Origin: Methanomassiliicoccaceae archaeon COG_1
GTDB lineage: Archaea; Thermoplasmatota; Thermoplasmata; Methanomassiliicoccales; Methanomethylophilaceae
Direction of reading: 5' to 3'
Assembly (NCBI GenBank): GCA_028561875.1
Contig: JAQQTI010000003.1
Span: 62,001-126,000 of the forward strand
Length of the DNA stretch: 64,000 bases
Part shown: one piece after another, positions 54,435 to 63,550 of the stretch
How positions within the stretch are numbered: position 1 is the first letter of the stretch
How the letters are laid out: each line of letters begins with the position of its first letter
The notes under the pieces: generated by a model
Seen by the model: the letters and a program-made list of their open reading frames with translations, nothing else
Database searches by the model: none
What the model was told of the DNA's origin: nothing
Made by a program: the position numbers and the translations under genes

Positions 54435-54746
54435 ATGAGTTTGTTCTGCCCCCAATGCGGTTCGATGATGTTCCCGAAGGGAGGGAAATACGTCTGCATG
54501 AGCGCCGAATGCGGGTTCTCCCAGTCCCAGGACGGCAAAGCGCAGGTCTTCACTACCGACTCCATGGAGAAGGAGACTTCCGTCGTCTCCGAGGACGATG
54601 CCACCCTGCCGAAGACCCGCATCCTGTGCCCAAAGTGCGGGCACACCGAGGCGTATTTCGTCATCAGGCAGACCCGCTCCGCGGATGAGCCCGAGACGAG
54701 GTTCTACCGCTGTTGCAAATGTAGCCACACCTGGCGCGAATACCGA
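54435..54746 (+). CDS. tfs: Transcription factor S (TFIIS-like), ending at CGA
   Basis: 103 residues, the normal size. The N-terminal ribbon FCPQCGSMMFPKGGKYVCMSAECG and the C-terminal TFIIS zinc ribbon ILCPKCGHTEAYFVIRQTRSADEPETRFYRCCKCSHTWREY hold the RSADEPET loop that reaches the polymerase active site (acidic pair Asp-Glu). The family nearly always ends within a residue or two of WREY. Here the following codon is CGA 54744-54746, and the frame then continues for 61 unrelated codons into PCNA. This is the cleanest single case for CGA as a stop. CTTTAATAG box at 54391-54399. Confidence 0.93.
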
Positions 54747-54768
54747 ACAGCCTCCCGTGGTGATTCCT

Positions 54769-55506
54769 ATGTTCAAGGCAGAGATAAAATCGGATGTTCT
54801 GAAGGGCATCGTCTACATCGTTTCTACGCTAGTGGACGAGGTCAAGTTCTCGATTCGCCCCGACTCCGTCGGCCTCAAGGCGATCGACCCCGCCCATGTG
54901 GCAATGATCGAGGTCAACGTTTCCTCTAAGGCGTTCGTCTCCTACTCCGCCGACGAGTCCGAGATCGGCCTCGACCTAGATAAGGTGAAGTCCGTCCTCA
55001 AGCTCGCCGGTCCGAGCGACAACATCATCATGGAGCACGACCCGGACCAGGGCAGGCTGACCTTCAGGATTGGCAACATCACCCGCAGCATGAGCCTCGT
55101 GGACACCGGCAGCATGAGCGACCCCAAGGTCCCCGCCATCGATCTCTCCGCCGAGGTGCAGGTGGGCATCGACCAGCTGCAGAGGGGGATCCGCGCCGCC
55201 GAGTCCATCTCCGATCACATCTCGCTCGCGGCCGACCCCGAGGGGTTCGAGCTCTCCTGCAAGGGCGACACCGATTCCGCCACTCTGAGAATCCCCGCCT
55301 CCGATTTGATGGGACTGAAGTCCGAGGGCAGGGCGTTCTCGCTGTACCCTCTGGATTACTTTTCCAACATCGTAAAGGTGATTCCCGCCGGGACGGCAAT
55401 CGCGATACAGCTCGACAACGATTACCCCGTGAAGCTCCTGTTCAACCTCGCCGAGGGCGAGGCCAGTTTCGTCTACTTCCTCGCGCCGAGGATTGAAAGC
55501 GACTGA
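54769..55506 (+). CDS. pcn: PCNA sliding clamp
   Basis: 245 residues. FKAEIKSDVLKGIVYIVSTLVDEVKFSIRPDSVGLKAIDPAHVAMIEVNVSSKAF covers the first domain, RIGNITRSMSLVDTGSMSDPKVPAIDL the linker, and FELSCKGDTDSATLRIP with VKLLFNLAEGEASFVYFLAPRIESD the second. It encircles DNA as a trimer. ATG 54769 lies 22 bases behind the TFS CGA. Stop TGA. Confidence 0.95.
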   Translation: MFKAEIKSDVLKGIVYIVSTLVDEVKFSIRPDSVGLKAIDPAHVAMIEVNVSSKAFVSYSADESEIGLDLDKVKSVLKLAGPSDNIIMEHDPDQGRLTFRIGNITRSMSLVDTGSMSDPKVPAIDLSAEVQVGIDQLQRGIRAAESISDHISLAADPEGFELSCKGDTDSATLRIPASDLMGLKSEGRAFSLYPLDYFSNIVKVIPAGTAIAIQLDNDYPVKLLFNLAEGEASFVYFLAPRIESD

Positions 55507-55515
55507 GGTGCCGGG

Positions 55516-56343
55516 ATGACACTCGGCGCCGAGGAGCTTCAGGAGGTCGCCAGACGGATTAGGATCGACATCATAGACATGACGACCGCCGCCGGCTCGG
55601 GGCACCCTGGGGGCTCGCTGTCCTCCGCGGACCTGCTGGCGGCGCTGTACTTCCGTGTCATGAACGTGTTCCCCGATGATCCGTACAACGACGCCCGCGA
55701 CCGGTTCGTCCTGTCCAAGGGGCATGCCGCCCCCGTCCTCTATGCCGCCCTCGCCGAGAGGGGGTTCTTCCCCGTAAGGGAACTGCTCACGCTCAGGAAG
55801 ATCGGCTCCCGCCTCCAGGGGCACCCCGCCTACCGCGAACCGCCCGGAGTGGAGGTCACCACCGGCTCGCTCGGGCAGGGCCTGAGCATGGCCTGCGGCA
55901 TCGCCTTAGCTGCCAGGATGGACGGCAAGCCGTACCGCACATATTGCCTGCTCGGCGACGGGGAGCTGCAGGAGGGGCAGAACTGGGAGGCGGCAATGTT
56001 CGCCCGCAAGTACGGCCTCAGCAACCTCACCGCCTTCGTGGACCGGAACAGGTTGCAGATTACCGGGGGAACCGAGGAGGCCATGCCCCTCGAGCCGCTG
56101 CCTGAGAAGTTCCGCGCCTTCGGATGGAACGTTATAATCATCGATGGACACAACATGCGGCAGATAATAGAGGCCTGCGGAAAGGCCTCCCGCGCCGAGA
56201 AGAACCCGACGGTCATCATCATGAACACCGTCAAGGGCAAGGGCGTATCGTTCATGGAAAACCAGGCCGAATGGCATGGTAAGGCGTGCAGCCAGGAGGA
56301 ACACGACAAGGCCGTCGCGGAACTTAGGGGGGAGGCGCAGTGA
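55516..56343 (+). CDS. Transketolase, N-terminal subunit
   Basis: 275 residues binding thiamine diphosphate: TTAAGSGHPGGSLSSADLLAALYF near 23, LSKGHAAPVLYAAL near 65, TGSLGQGLSMACGIALA near 115 and the cofactor motif LLGDGELQEGQNWEAAM...RNRLQITGG near 151. Split transketolases are normal in archaea. The TGA stop overlaps the GTG start of the second subunit. It moves C2 units in the non-oxidative pentose pathway. Confidence 0.92.
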   Translation: MTLGAEELQEVARRIRIDIIDMTTAAGSGHPGGSLSSADLLAALYFRVMNVFPDDPYNDARDRFVLSKGHAAPVLYAALAERGFFPVRELLTLRKIGSRLQGHPAYREPPGVEVTTGSLGQGLSMACGIALAARMDGKPYRTYCLLGDGELQEGQNWEAAMFARKYGLSNLTAFVDRNRLQITGGTEEAMPLEPLPEKFRAFGWNVIIIDGHNMRQIIEACGKASRAEKNPTVIIMNTVKGKGVSFMENQAEWHGKACSQEEHDKAVAELRGEAQ

Positions 56344-57293
56344 CCGAGAGGCTTGCGCAGCGCGACTACTTCGGCAAGGCGCTCGTGAGGCTCGGGGAGA
56401 CCAATCCTGACGTCGTAGTCCTCGACGCAGACCTAGCCGGATCCACCAAGACCGGCGACTTCCAGAAGGCGTTCCCGGAGCGTTTCGTGGAGGCGGGCAT
56501 CGCCGAGGCCGACATGGTCGGCGTGGCCGCCGGACTCGCCGCTTCCGGGAAGATATCATTCCTCTCGTCGTTCGGGGTGTTCGCCAGCGGCAGATGCTGG
56601 GAGCAGATCAGGACGGCCGTGGCCTACCCCTCCCTGAATGTCAGGATTGTCGCCACCCACTGCGGGCTGTCGGTGGGTCCGGACGGCGCCACCCACCAGG
56701 CCCTGGAGGACATCGCCGTCATGCGTGTCCTCCCGAACATGACCGTGCTCGTCCCCGCCGACGCTCATGAGACGTACGCGGCGACACTCGCCCTCGCCGA
56801 GCGCGAGGGGCCGGCGTACATGAGAATGGGGCGCTCGAAGTTCCCCGTCATAATGCCGGAGGACGCGGATTTCAGGATCGGGGAGGCGTCCGTGCTCCGC
56901 GACGGCACAGACGTCTCCATCATGGCGTGTGGGCAGATGGTGCAGACCTCCCTTGAGGCCGCCGACCTGCTTGCTGCAGAAGGCATATCCGCCGAGGTGA
57001 TCAGCATGTCCACCGTCAAGCCGATAGACGCAGACGCCATCGTCGCTACCGCGAGGAAGACCGGTGCCGTCGTCACCGCCGAGGAGCACAGCATCATCGG
57101 CGGGCTCGGGGCCGCGGTGGCGGAGGTGCTCTGCACCAGCTACCCGGTGCCCATCAAAAGGGTCGGCACCATGGACACCTTCGGCGAGTCCGGGGAGGCG
57201 GACGAGCTCCTTGTCAAGTACGGACTCGATGCCGCCACCATCGTCGCCAGGGCGAAGCAGTCGATGTACCAAAGGGACGTGATCAGAGAATGA
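56340..57293 (+). CDS. Transketolase, C-terminal subunit
   Basis: 317 residues: DVVVLDADLAGSTKTGDFQKAFPERFVEAGIAEADMVGVAAGLAASGKISFLSSFGVFA near 22 and the histidine-rich IVATHCGLSVGPDGATHQALEDIAVMRVLPNM near 105. The C-terminal half (VSIMACGQMVQTSLEAADLL...AEEHSIIGGLGAAVAEVL) completes the dimer interface. GTG 56340 overlaps the first subunit. TGA overlaps the transaldolase ATG. Confidence 0.92.
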   Translation: MTERLAQRDYFGKALVRLGETNPDVVVLDADLAGSTKTGDFQKAFPERFVEAGIAEADMVGVAAGLAASGKISFLSSFGVFASGRCWEQIRTAVAYPSLNVRIVATHCGLSVGPDGATHQALEDIAVMRVLPNMTVLVPADAHETYAATLALAEREGPAYMRMGRSKFPVIMPEDADFRIGEASVLRDGTDVSIMACGQMVQTSLEAADLLAAEGISAEVISMSTVKPIDADAIVATARKTGAVVTAEEHSIIGGLGAAVAEVLCTSYPVPIKRVGTMDTFGESGEADELLVKYGLDAATIVARAKQSMYQRDVIRE

Positions 57294-57943
57294 AGATCTT
57301 CATAGACACCGCGAATCTGGACATGATCAGGGAAATCAACAGCTGGGGGATCCTCGACGGAGTCACCACCAACCCAAGCCTCGTGGCGAAGGAGGGCGCC
57401 GACACACCCACCCGCGTGAAAGAAATCGCGCGGATTCTCGACGACAGGCCGGTCTCTGCGGAATGCATGTCCATCGAGGCGGAGGGAATGATTGAGGAGG
57501 GCAGGAGGCTCCATGGCATAGCCGACAACGTCAACATCAAGCTGCCGATGTGCGTCGAGTCCCTCAAGGCCACCAAGGTGCTCTCCTCCGAGGGCATCGA
57601 CGTGAACATGACCCTCATCTTCTCTCCGCTGCAGGCCCTCATGGCCGCTAAAGCGGGCGCGAGATACGTGTCCCCATTCATCGGCAGGCTCGACGACATC
57701 GGAACCTACGGCACCAGCATGCTCAACGAGACCGTGGACATCATCCACGGCTACGGCTTCCGCACCGAAGTCATCGCCGCCAGCATCAGGCATCCTACCC
57801 ACGTGCTTGAGTCCGCGGAGATGGGTTGCGACATCGCGACCATCCCCTACAGCGTCCTCAAGATGATGGTTTCTCATCCGAAGACGGAAGAGGGCATCGC
57901 CAAGTTCAAGGCCGACTACGAGAAGGTCAACGGGCCACAGCGA
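57290..57943 (+). CDS. Transaldolase (MipB/TalC type), ending at CGA
   Basis: 217 residues, the short transaldolase form. MKIFIDTANLDMIREINSWGILDGVTTNPSLVAKEG opens it; NVNIKLPMCVESLKATKVLS carries the Schiff-base lysine near 85, and YVSPFIGRLDDIG and VIAASIRHPTHVLESAEMGCDIATIPYSVLKMM follow. The end KFKADYEKVNGPQ is followed by CGA 57941-57943. A second CGA (57950-57952) overlaps the next ATG as CGATG, and TAG is two codons later. With transketolase it makes pentose and erythrose phosphates. Confidence 0.9.
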
Positions 57944-57951
57944 GGCATCCG

Positions 57952-59103
57952 ATGGCCGAGGTAGCGGTGGTGGGCGCGGGGCCTGCGGGGTCGCTGTCCG
58001 CCCGCCTGCTCGCCGCTTCCGGCCGCGAGGTCGTGGTGCTCGAGGAGCACCGCGCGGCGGGGGCCCCCGTGCACTGCGCGGGCATCGTTACCGACGATGT
58101 CATCGAGATGACGGGCGTGAGGCCCGACATCCTCTCCACCGTCTGCGGGGCGGACGTGGTCTTCCCGGATGGGAGGACACTATCGATTGACAGGCAGTCG
58201 CCCATCGCCTACGCCATAGACAGGAAGGTCCTCGACGAGAGGATGGCCGACGCCGCCGCGCAGTACGGCGCGGTCATCAGATGGGGCGACCACTGCACCT
58301 CGTACTCCGTGGACGCACAGGGCGTGACCCTCAACACCAACTCCGGCCAGATAAGGTCGGAGATGATGGTGGGAGCCGACGGGCAGGGCTCCCTCATCGC
58401 CGTCAGCCTCGGCGATAACGCCCCGCGCGAGGTGCTGAGGGGCGCTCAGGCAGACGTCCGGCGCCGTTCCGAGCATCCGGACCGCATGGTGCTGAGGATG
58501 GGCAGCGCCACCTCCCCCGGATTCTTCTCGTGGGAGGTGCCCATGGGCGATCACACCCGTATCGGTGTGTGCGTCGGCTCGCAATACGACATGCCCGCGG
58601 CCTATCTCAAGAAGGTCATGGACGTCGCCGGCTACGCCGACGCCGAGGTCATGGAGAGGTACGGTGGGAAGATACCCATCGGCGGGAGGAGGACGACGTT
58701 CTCGGACAGGCTACTGCTCATCGGTGACGCCGCCGGACAGGTCAAGGCCGTGTCCGGCGGGGGGCTGTACCCAATATGCAAGGCTGCACCCATCCTCCGC
58801 GACGTCGTGAACGAAGCCTTCGAGAAGAAGATGTTCTCATCGGCGCAGTTCGCGCTGTACGAGCGCGGATGGAAGAGGGAGCTGGACGGCTGTATCCGTG
58901 GCGGCATAAGGTTGAGGAAGATGTACACCAGACTCTCAGATGACGGGGTGAACGCCATGGGCGCTGCCCTCGACTCGCCGGAGGCGAAGGCGATCCTGTC
59001 CGCCATAGACCTCGACGATCCTACGAACGTCGTCGGCCCGCTGCTCGGACTAAGGGGCGTCAAGTCCACCGTAGTGAAGGTCCTCCTGAAGGCCATAATA
59101 TGA
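57952..59103 (+). CDS. Geranylgeranyl reductase family flavoprotein
   Basis: 383 residues. FAD loop VAVVGAGPAGSLSARLLAASGREVVVLEEH at the N-terminus, GAPVHCAGIVTDDVIEM near 42, and RLLLIGDAAGQVKAVSGGGLYPICKAA near 250 are typical of archaeal enzymes that saturate the isoprenoid chains of membrane lipids. ATG 57952 lies inside CGATGG. Stop TGA, overlapping the next gene. Confidence 0.9.
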   Translation: MAEVAVVGAGPAGSLSARLLAASGREVVVLEEHRAAGAPVHCAGIVTDDVIEMTGVRPDILSTVCGADVVFPDGRTLSIDRQSPIAYAIDRKVLDERMADAAAQYGAVIRWGDHCTSYSVDAQGVTLNTNSGQIRSEMMVGADGQGSLIAVSLGDNAPREVLRGAQADVRRRSEHPDRMVLRMGSATSPGFFSWEVPMGDHTRIGVCVGSQYDMPAAYLKKVMDVAGYADAEVMERYGGKIPIGGRRTTFSDRLLLIGDAAGQVKAVSGGGLYPICKAAPILRDVVNEAFEKKMFSSAQFALYERGWKRELDGCIRGGIRLRKMYTRLSDDGVNAMGAALDSPEAKAILSAIDLDDPTNVVGPLLGLRGVKSTVVKVLLKAII

Positions 59104-60116
59104 GGACCGTCCGTGAGGCGGTGGTTCCCGCGGGGCGCTCCGCCGAGCTGATACCTCTCCTTTTCTCCGAATGCATCGCCGACCCGTCCGCGCGCATCAC
59201 CGGGGACGACGGTTGCCGCCTTGTTCCGATAATGGAGGGTGCGGAGGGCGCAGTGCGGGCGATGGGGCTGGAGATTGTCGAGGGGCCGGCGCATTCCGAG
59301 GGTTCGCGCCCGCCGATGGAGAGGATAAGGGACGCCCTCGCGGGACTCCCCCCCGATGCGCTTCGGAAGCTCCCGGAGAAGTGGGAGACCGCCGGCAGCA
59401 CTGTCTCCGTGAAGATGGACCCATCGCTCGAGGAATACTCGGAGGAGATCGGCCGCGCCTTCGCATCCGCATTGGGGAAGGGTACCGTCCTCGCCGACGT
59501 ATCCGGCGTGTCTGGCGAACTCCGCCGCCCGGGCATGAGGGTGCTCTACGGCTCGCCCGGGGAATCCGTGAAACTGGAGAACGGCATACGCTACTGTTTC
59601 GACGCCACGAAGGTGATGTTCGCCTCGGGCAATCTCGACGAGAGGCGGAGGATGGGGCAGCTAGACTGCCGGGGGGAGACCGTCGTCGACATGTTCGCGG
59701 GGATAGGCTACTTCGCTCTGCCACTCGCCAGGTTCACCTATCCTCGCCGGCTGTTCGCCTGCGAGAAGAACCCAGACTCCTACGAATTCCTCGTGAAGAA
59801 CGTCGTGCTGAACGGTGTGGGGGACAGGGTGATTCCGATTCTCACAGACAACCGCTCTCTGCCCGGGAGGGCGTTTGCCGACAGGATCCTCATGGGCTAC
59901 GTGCAGGCCACATCGGAGTTCATACCGAAGGCGTTGGAGCTGGCGAAACCGGGGTGCATCATCCACTACCATGACACCTTCCCCGAGGGGAAGCAGGAAG
60001 AGTCCGTGGATGCCGCCTTCTCAAGATACTGCGGAAGCTACAAGGTAATCGCCATCCGCGAGGTGAAGTCCTTCGCGCCCGGGGTCTCACACTACGTCGC
60101 GGATGTCCGGGTTTAA
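59100..60116 (+). CDS. Tyw2/Trm5-family tRNA-Phe methyltransferase or aminocarboxypropyl transferase
   Basis: 338 residues. DATKVMFASGNLDERRRMGQL near 165 and ETVVDMFAGIGYFALPLARFTYPRRLFACEKNPDSYEFLVKNVVLNGVGDRVIPILTDNR near 193 match the wyosine-pathway Tyw2/Trm5 group that modifies G37 of tRNA-Phe. The GNLDERRR variant at the Trm5 position fits Tyw2 (Taw2) rather than Trm5. Stop TAA 60114-60116 overlaps the convergent gene by four bases. Confidence 0.85.
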   Translation: MRTVREAVVPAGRSAELIPLLFSECIADPSARITGDDGCRLVPIMEGAEGAVRAMGLEIVEGPAHSEGSRPPMERIRDALAGLPPDALRKLPEKWETAGSTVSVKMDPSLEEYSEEIGRAFASALGKGTVLADVSGVSGELRRPGMRVLYGSPGESVKLENGIRYCFDATKVMFASGNLDERRRMGQLDCRGETVVDMFAGIGYFALPLARFTYPRRLFACEKNPDSYEFLVKNVVLNGVGDRVIPILTDNRSLPGRAFADRILMGYVQATSEFIPKALELAKPGCIIHYHDTFPEGKQEESVDAAFSRYCGSYKVIAIREVKSFAPGVSHYVADVRV

Positions 60117-61621
60117 ACTGACTCGCCGCAGCTCAGCGCCATTAGGTAGGTGTTCATCTCCGCGCGGTAGGTCTCGCCGTCCGCGCCGACGAGCTTCTTC
60201 GCGAAGGGCGTGAGGAACTGGGCGAAGTCCCTGTCGCCTGCCGAGAGCTTGATTCCCGGATCGGCGCTTGCCTCGGTGGCGTATACGAACGATGCTGCGA
60301 GCGCGCGTGAACTCGCGTCGGAAAGCCTAGCCTTGGAGATTTCGTCCATGAGGCGCGGGAGCCCGCCGACCTTCACGGCTTTGGCGAACATATCGGCGAG
60401 GACGGTCTTCGGCCCCGGCCGGGTGAACGTCGGGAGGGAGTTCACGACGTCTGCGGAGATGTACTGCCGGTACGCGTCCTCCAGGACAATCTGGAACGCT
60501 GAGCGTGGCCTCTCCCTGTACCGGCCGGCGAACTCCGGTGAGGTGAAGGCGGCAATGATTCCCGACCAGGCGTCGTCCCATAGTGCGCCGATGACCTCGC
60601 TCATCTTACCGGATCTCACGACCACGGCTTTGGGCGAGGCTTCGAGGAAGGCGGTCATCGCCGCCTTCTCCCTCTCCGTTCCGTCGACGTCTGCCATGAA
60701 CGCCTTCAGGTCGGAGCCGTAGTTCCTCTCGCCGATGATGAGGGTGAGCGTCTCGCTCTTTGCGAGCATGCCGAGCCTCTCTCTCTTCGTCTTCTCAATC
60801 AGGAGACGGTCGGTGATTCTCCCGAGCATGTACTCTCTGAGGTCCTTATCCCCCACCCTCACCGAGCCCGACTCCTCCGCGGAGTGGTAGCTGTGCTCCA
60901 CCATGACCTCGAAATCGTCGAGCGGGTCGGCGGCGGAGAGCCTGGAAACGAGGAACATCAGGGTGGAGGCGTCCTTCGCGCAGTCTTCGCAGATGTGAAT
61001 AGTCTCGCCGAGGGACCCGATGCGGATGTTGAGGGAAACAGAGCCCTCGTGCCCGCAGTAGAGCCCGTCGTCTGGGAATTTGTAGGGCGTCTCCCACCAC
61101 GTGTCGTAAAGGTAGTCCTCCGGCATTCCTGGGTCATCCGAGCAGACGATGCTCTCGCCGAAGGAGTAGAGGTGGAGCCTGTGCTTCTTGATGAGGTGAT
61201 TGTAATATAGCAGCCTAAGCTTGGGGTCGTCGTAGTGCTGGCAGCCGATAAGCTTGTCGGCGTTGACGGCGCCCCTCACGGCGTAGGGGACCCTCTCGCC
61301 GGCTATGACGGTGGTGGCGAGGAGGGGCACCTTCCCGGCCGCGGCGAGGGAGATCGTGCCAGCGTACGCCCGGGCCATGTCGTCGAAGCCCTTCGAGGCG
61401 AGTTTGAGGAGATCGGCCTCGGAGTCTCTGCTCCTAGCAACCTTGTCGATGTCCTTGAAAACCTTGTCGAAGACGCATCTCCTGCAGTTCCCGGCACACA
61501 TCGGACGGAGGATTCCAGGGTCGTCGGCGATGTCCTGCGAGCGCCCTAGGATGTCGTCCTCGAGCCTTTTCGACGCCTGCTTCACCCCGCGCATCCTGAG
61601 GCGCTTCTTGCCCTCTGCCAT
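60113..61621 (-). CDS. Large conserved-looking protein with cysteine clusters, function unknown
   Basis: 502 residues. Possible metal sites: MCAGNCRRCVFDKVFKDIDK near residue 42, CQHYDDPK near 126 and HICEDCAKD near 214, plus CGHEG near 191. The rest is mixed with long helices (LREYMLGRITDRLLIEKTKRERLGMLAKSETLTL) and ends TYLMALSCGESV. No motif identifies a family. ATG 61621 is preferred to GTG 61630. Stop TAA. Confidence 0.75.
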   Translation of the reverse strand: MAEGKKRLRMRGVKQASKRLEDDILGRSQDIADDPGILRPMCAGNCRRCVFDKVFKDIDKVARSRDSEADLLKLASKGFDDMARAYAGTISLAAAGKVPLLATTVIAGERVPYAVRGAVNADKLIGCQHYDDPKLRLLYYNHLIKKHRLHLYSFGESIVCSDDPGMPEDYLYDTWWETPYKFPDDGLYCGHEGSVSLNIRIGSLGETIHICEDCAKDASTLMFLVSRLSAADPLDDFEVMVEHSYHSAEESGSVRVGDKDLREYMLGRITDRLLIEKTKRERLGMLAKSETLTLIIGERNYGSDLKAFMADVDGTEREKAAMTAFLEASPKAVVVRSGKMSEVIGALWDDAWSGIIAAFTSPEFAGRYRERPRSAFQIVLEDAYRQYISADVVNSLPTFTRPGPKTVLADMFAKAVKVGGLPRLMDEISKARLSDASSRALAASFVYATEASADPGIKLSAGDRDFAQFLTPFAKKLVGADGETYRAEMNTYLMALSCGESV

Positions 61622-61701
61622 GGGACTCACATATCTTCGCGCTCATTTATGCCTTGGCGTCGTGCATGCCGCAAGGGCCGGGACCCCAGCTCAATCTCCC
61701 C

Positions 61702-63429
61702 TCAGGACGCCGCCCCGACGTGCAGAGCGGCGACGAAAGAGTTCACTACGGAGACCGGGACCTGCCCGACCCGCCAACCGTCGGCGGTGGTCTCGCAGTA
61801 GTAGTAGCTTATCCCGCCGGTCTTCCATCCGACGGTGTTACGGCTCACGCTGCTTGAGGTGCTTTTCTCCTTGGTAAAGCTGTCGAGCGCCACCCCGGCC
61901 GCCATGTGTCCGTTGAATAGGAAGAGGGACGTATCGTACCCCATCTCGCGCATGATCGCGCAGAAGAGGAACGAGGAGTCCTCGCAGTCGCCGTCCTGGT
62001 CGAACAGGGTCTCCAACGGGTACTTGAAGTACTCCTCGTATCCGGTCGAGTCTAGGTCGTACCTGTACTTGATGCATTGCGCGAACGCCAGGGTCATGTT
62101 CGCCGTCTCCTGCTGCGACCACCCCTTGGTTTCGGACTCAATGTAGGTGGCGATCTCCGCGAGGTAACGGTCGTCGCGATCGGACTCGGTGATCGCGAAG
62201 CGCAGATCGCCGGATGGATTCCTGGTGCCGTTGTACGTGTCCACCCTGTCCTCGGGGGAGGTGAGGTCCACGAAATGCCGGTAGTCGTCGTAGCGGATTT
62301 CTAGAGAGAGGGTGTACGATTCGCCGCCGTATTCCCACACGTATTTCCTCGTCACCGTCCCGTCGATGAGAACGTCGGCACAGACCATCACCGCGGAGCC
62401 GTCGGACGCGGTACCGTCGAACACGGCGTAGTACTCGCCAGCGTCGGCGAAGGCGTACTCCGCGGCGGAGCCGGAGACGGTTGCGACGACATTCATCGAG
62501 CGGTCGTAGACCGTCCATGTCCCAGAGGTCGCGCCGGTCGCGGTGAGCCCTACCGGCGAGTTGGCGTCGCCCGCGACGTCTACCGTGGTGTTCAGCGCGT
62601 AGACGGAGACGTCGGTCCTGCTGACCTGGAAGCTGTACTTCTCGTCGGAGGACAGCATCCTCCCGTCGTATCTGTCGTACCATCCCTTGAATTCGTATCC
62701 GTCGGACGCCGTCGCGGAGAGGGTCACCGTGCTCCCTGCGGTGTAGCTCCCTGTGCCGGAAACAGCTATCCCGTCCTCGGTGTACGCGGAGACCTTCACA
62801 TCGGCGTCGATTTTGGCGTCGTATCCGTAGTCTGTCAGGGTGTACGTGTACGCGGTCGTGCTCCCGTTCCAGTATCTGCTTTTTTTCGTCATGACGATCT
62901 CATAAGTCACCCAGTCGTCGCCGGTGCCTATGCACCTCTTCTCGTAGACGCGGTAGCCGTTCGAATCCGTGTACGCGGTCTTCCACACCTCGCATTCGAC
63001 GGACTTCCCGTCGTACCGCACGGCCACGGTCTCTCCTGTGTCCGTCCACTTGTGGGATTCGGTCTCGTCCGTCCAGTAGGAGTCGGTGTTGGCGTATTCT
63101 TCGGACACGGTACGGCTGAAGATGCCGGACCCGTAGGTCGTGGTGCGGGTGTACGATATGCGGCTCTCCATGAAGAACGCGTCACGGTCCTCGTTGTACG
63201 CAAGGTACGTGTACGTGGCCGTCCCCTCGATTTCAAAAGAGTCCATAATCCCCGACTTACCGCCTGAGAGTTCGAACGTCATGTAACGTCCCGCCATGGC
63301 GCTCTTCTCCTCTGTGCTCGCCGAGGGGCCCTCGCCGTCATCGTCGCCGTCGATGAGGGCGAAGTATGCGGCGCATCCGCAGACGCAGATTGCCGCCAAC
63401 AGAGCGAGCGCAGCATTCATCCCTGCCAT
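61702..63429 (-). CDS. Exported transglutaminase-like protein
   Basis: 575 residues. An N-terminal signal or anchor helix (NAALALLAAICVCGCAAYFALIDG) is followed by beta-rich repeats with YTYLAYNEDRDAFFMESR, PKD-like TVSGSAAEYAFADAGEYYAVFDGTASDGSAV near 310 and a bacterial Ig-like ISGTGSYTAGSTVTLSATASDGYEFKGWYDRY near 230. The C-terminus is a transglutaminase/protease core: QDGDCEDSSFLFCAIMREMGYDTSLFLFNGHMAAGVALD, holding a Cys-His pair. Probably an extracellular adhesin-like or processing protein; substrate unknown. Stop TGA. No CGA in 575 codons. Confidence 0.78.
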   Translation of the reverse strand: MAGMNAALALLAAICVCGCAAYFALIDGDDDGEGPSASTEEKSAMAGRYMTFELSGGKSGIMDSFEIEGTATYTYLAYNEDRDAFFMESRISYTRTTTYGSGIFSRTVSEEYANTDSYWTDETESHKWTDTGETVAVRYDGKSVECEVWKTAYTDSNGYRVYEKRCIGTGDDWVTYEIVMTKKSRYWNGSTTAYTYTLTDYGYDAKIDADVKVSAYTEDGIAVSGTGSYTAGSTVTLSATASDGYEFKGWYDRYDGRMLSSDEKYSFQVSRTDVSVYALNTTVDVAGDANSPVGLTATGATSGTWTVYDRSMNVVATVSGSAAEYAFADAGEYYAVFDGTASDGSAVMVCADVLIDGTVTRKYVWEYGGESYTLSLEIRYDDYRHFVDLTSPEDRVDTYNGTRNPSGDLRFAITESDRDDRYLAEIATYIESETKGWSQQETANMTLAFAQCIKYRYDLDSTGYEEYFKYPLETLFDQDGDCEDSSFLFCAIMREMGYDTSLFLFNGHMAAGVALDSFTKEKSTSSSVSRNTVGWKTGGISYYYCETTADGWRVGQVPVSVVNSFVAALHVGAAS

Positions 63430-63517
63430 TGCCTTCCCTTCTTTCCTATGCCTTTCTAAGGTATCCCCTTACCCATCGATAGAGTTTGCTACCGGGCTCG
63501 TGTCCGCGCACAGGGGA

Positions 63518-63528
63518 ACTGTATTTAA
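63518..63528 (+). promoter_or_regulatory. TATA box for the ribose-1,5-bisphosphate isomerase gene
   Basis: TGTATTTAACG lies 23-33 bases before GTG 63551, in GC-rich sequence. The divergent transglutaminase gene starts 90 bases to the left. Confidence 0.5.
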
Positions 63529-63550
63529 CGCCGCGGGGGATACGTCGGGC

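Noticed and set aside
54435-54929. A 164-residue TFS
   Set aside because: Everything after WREY is out of register with the PCNA gene and unrelated to the family.
1642-57943. Sequencing errors as the cause of the missing stops
   Set aside because: Eighteen separate T-to-C errors, all exactly at stops on both strands, with no matching excess of errors inside genes, are not plausible. The single GINS frameshift is treated as a likely error.
1642-57943. TGA reassigned to an amino acid in this organism
   Set aside because: TGA ends about forty genes at family-typical positions and does not occur inside conserved domains.
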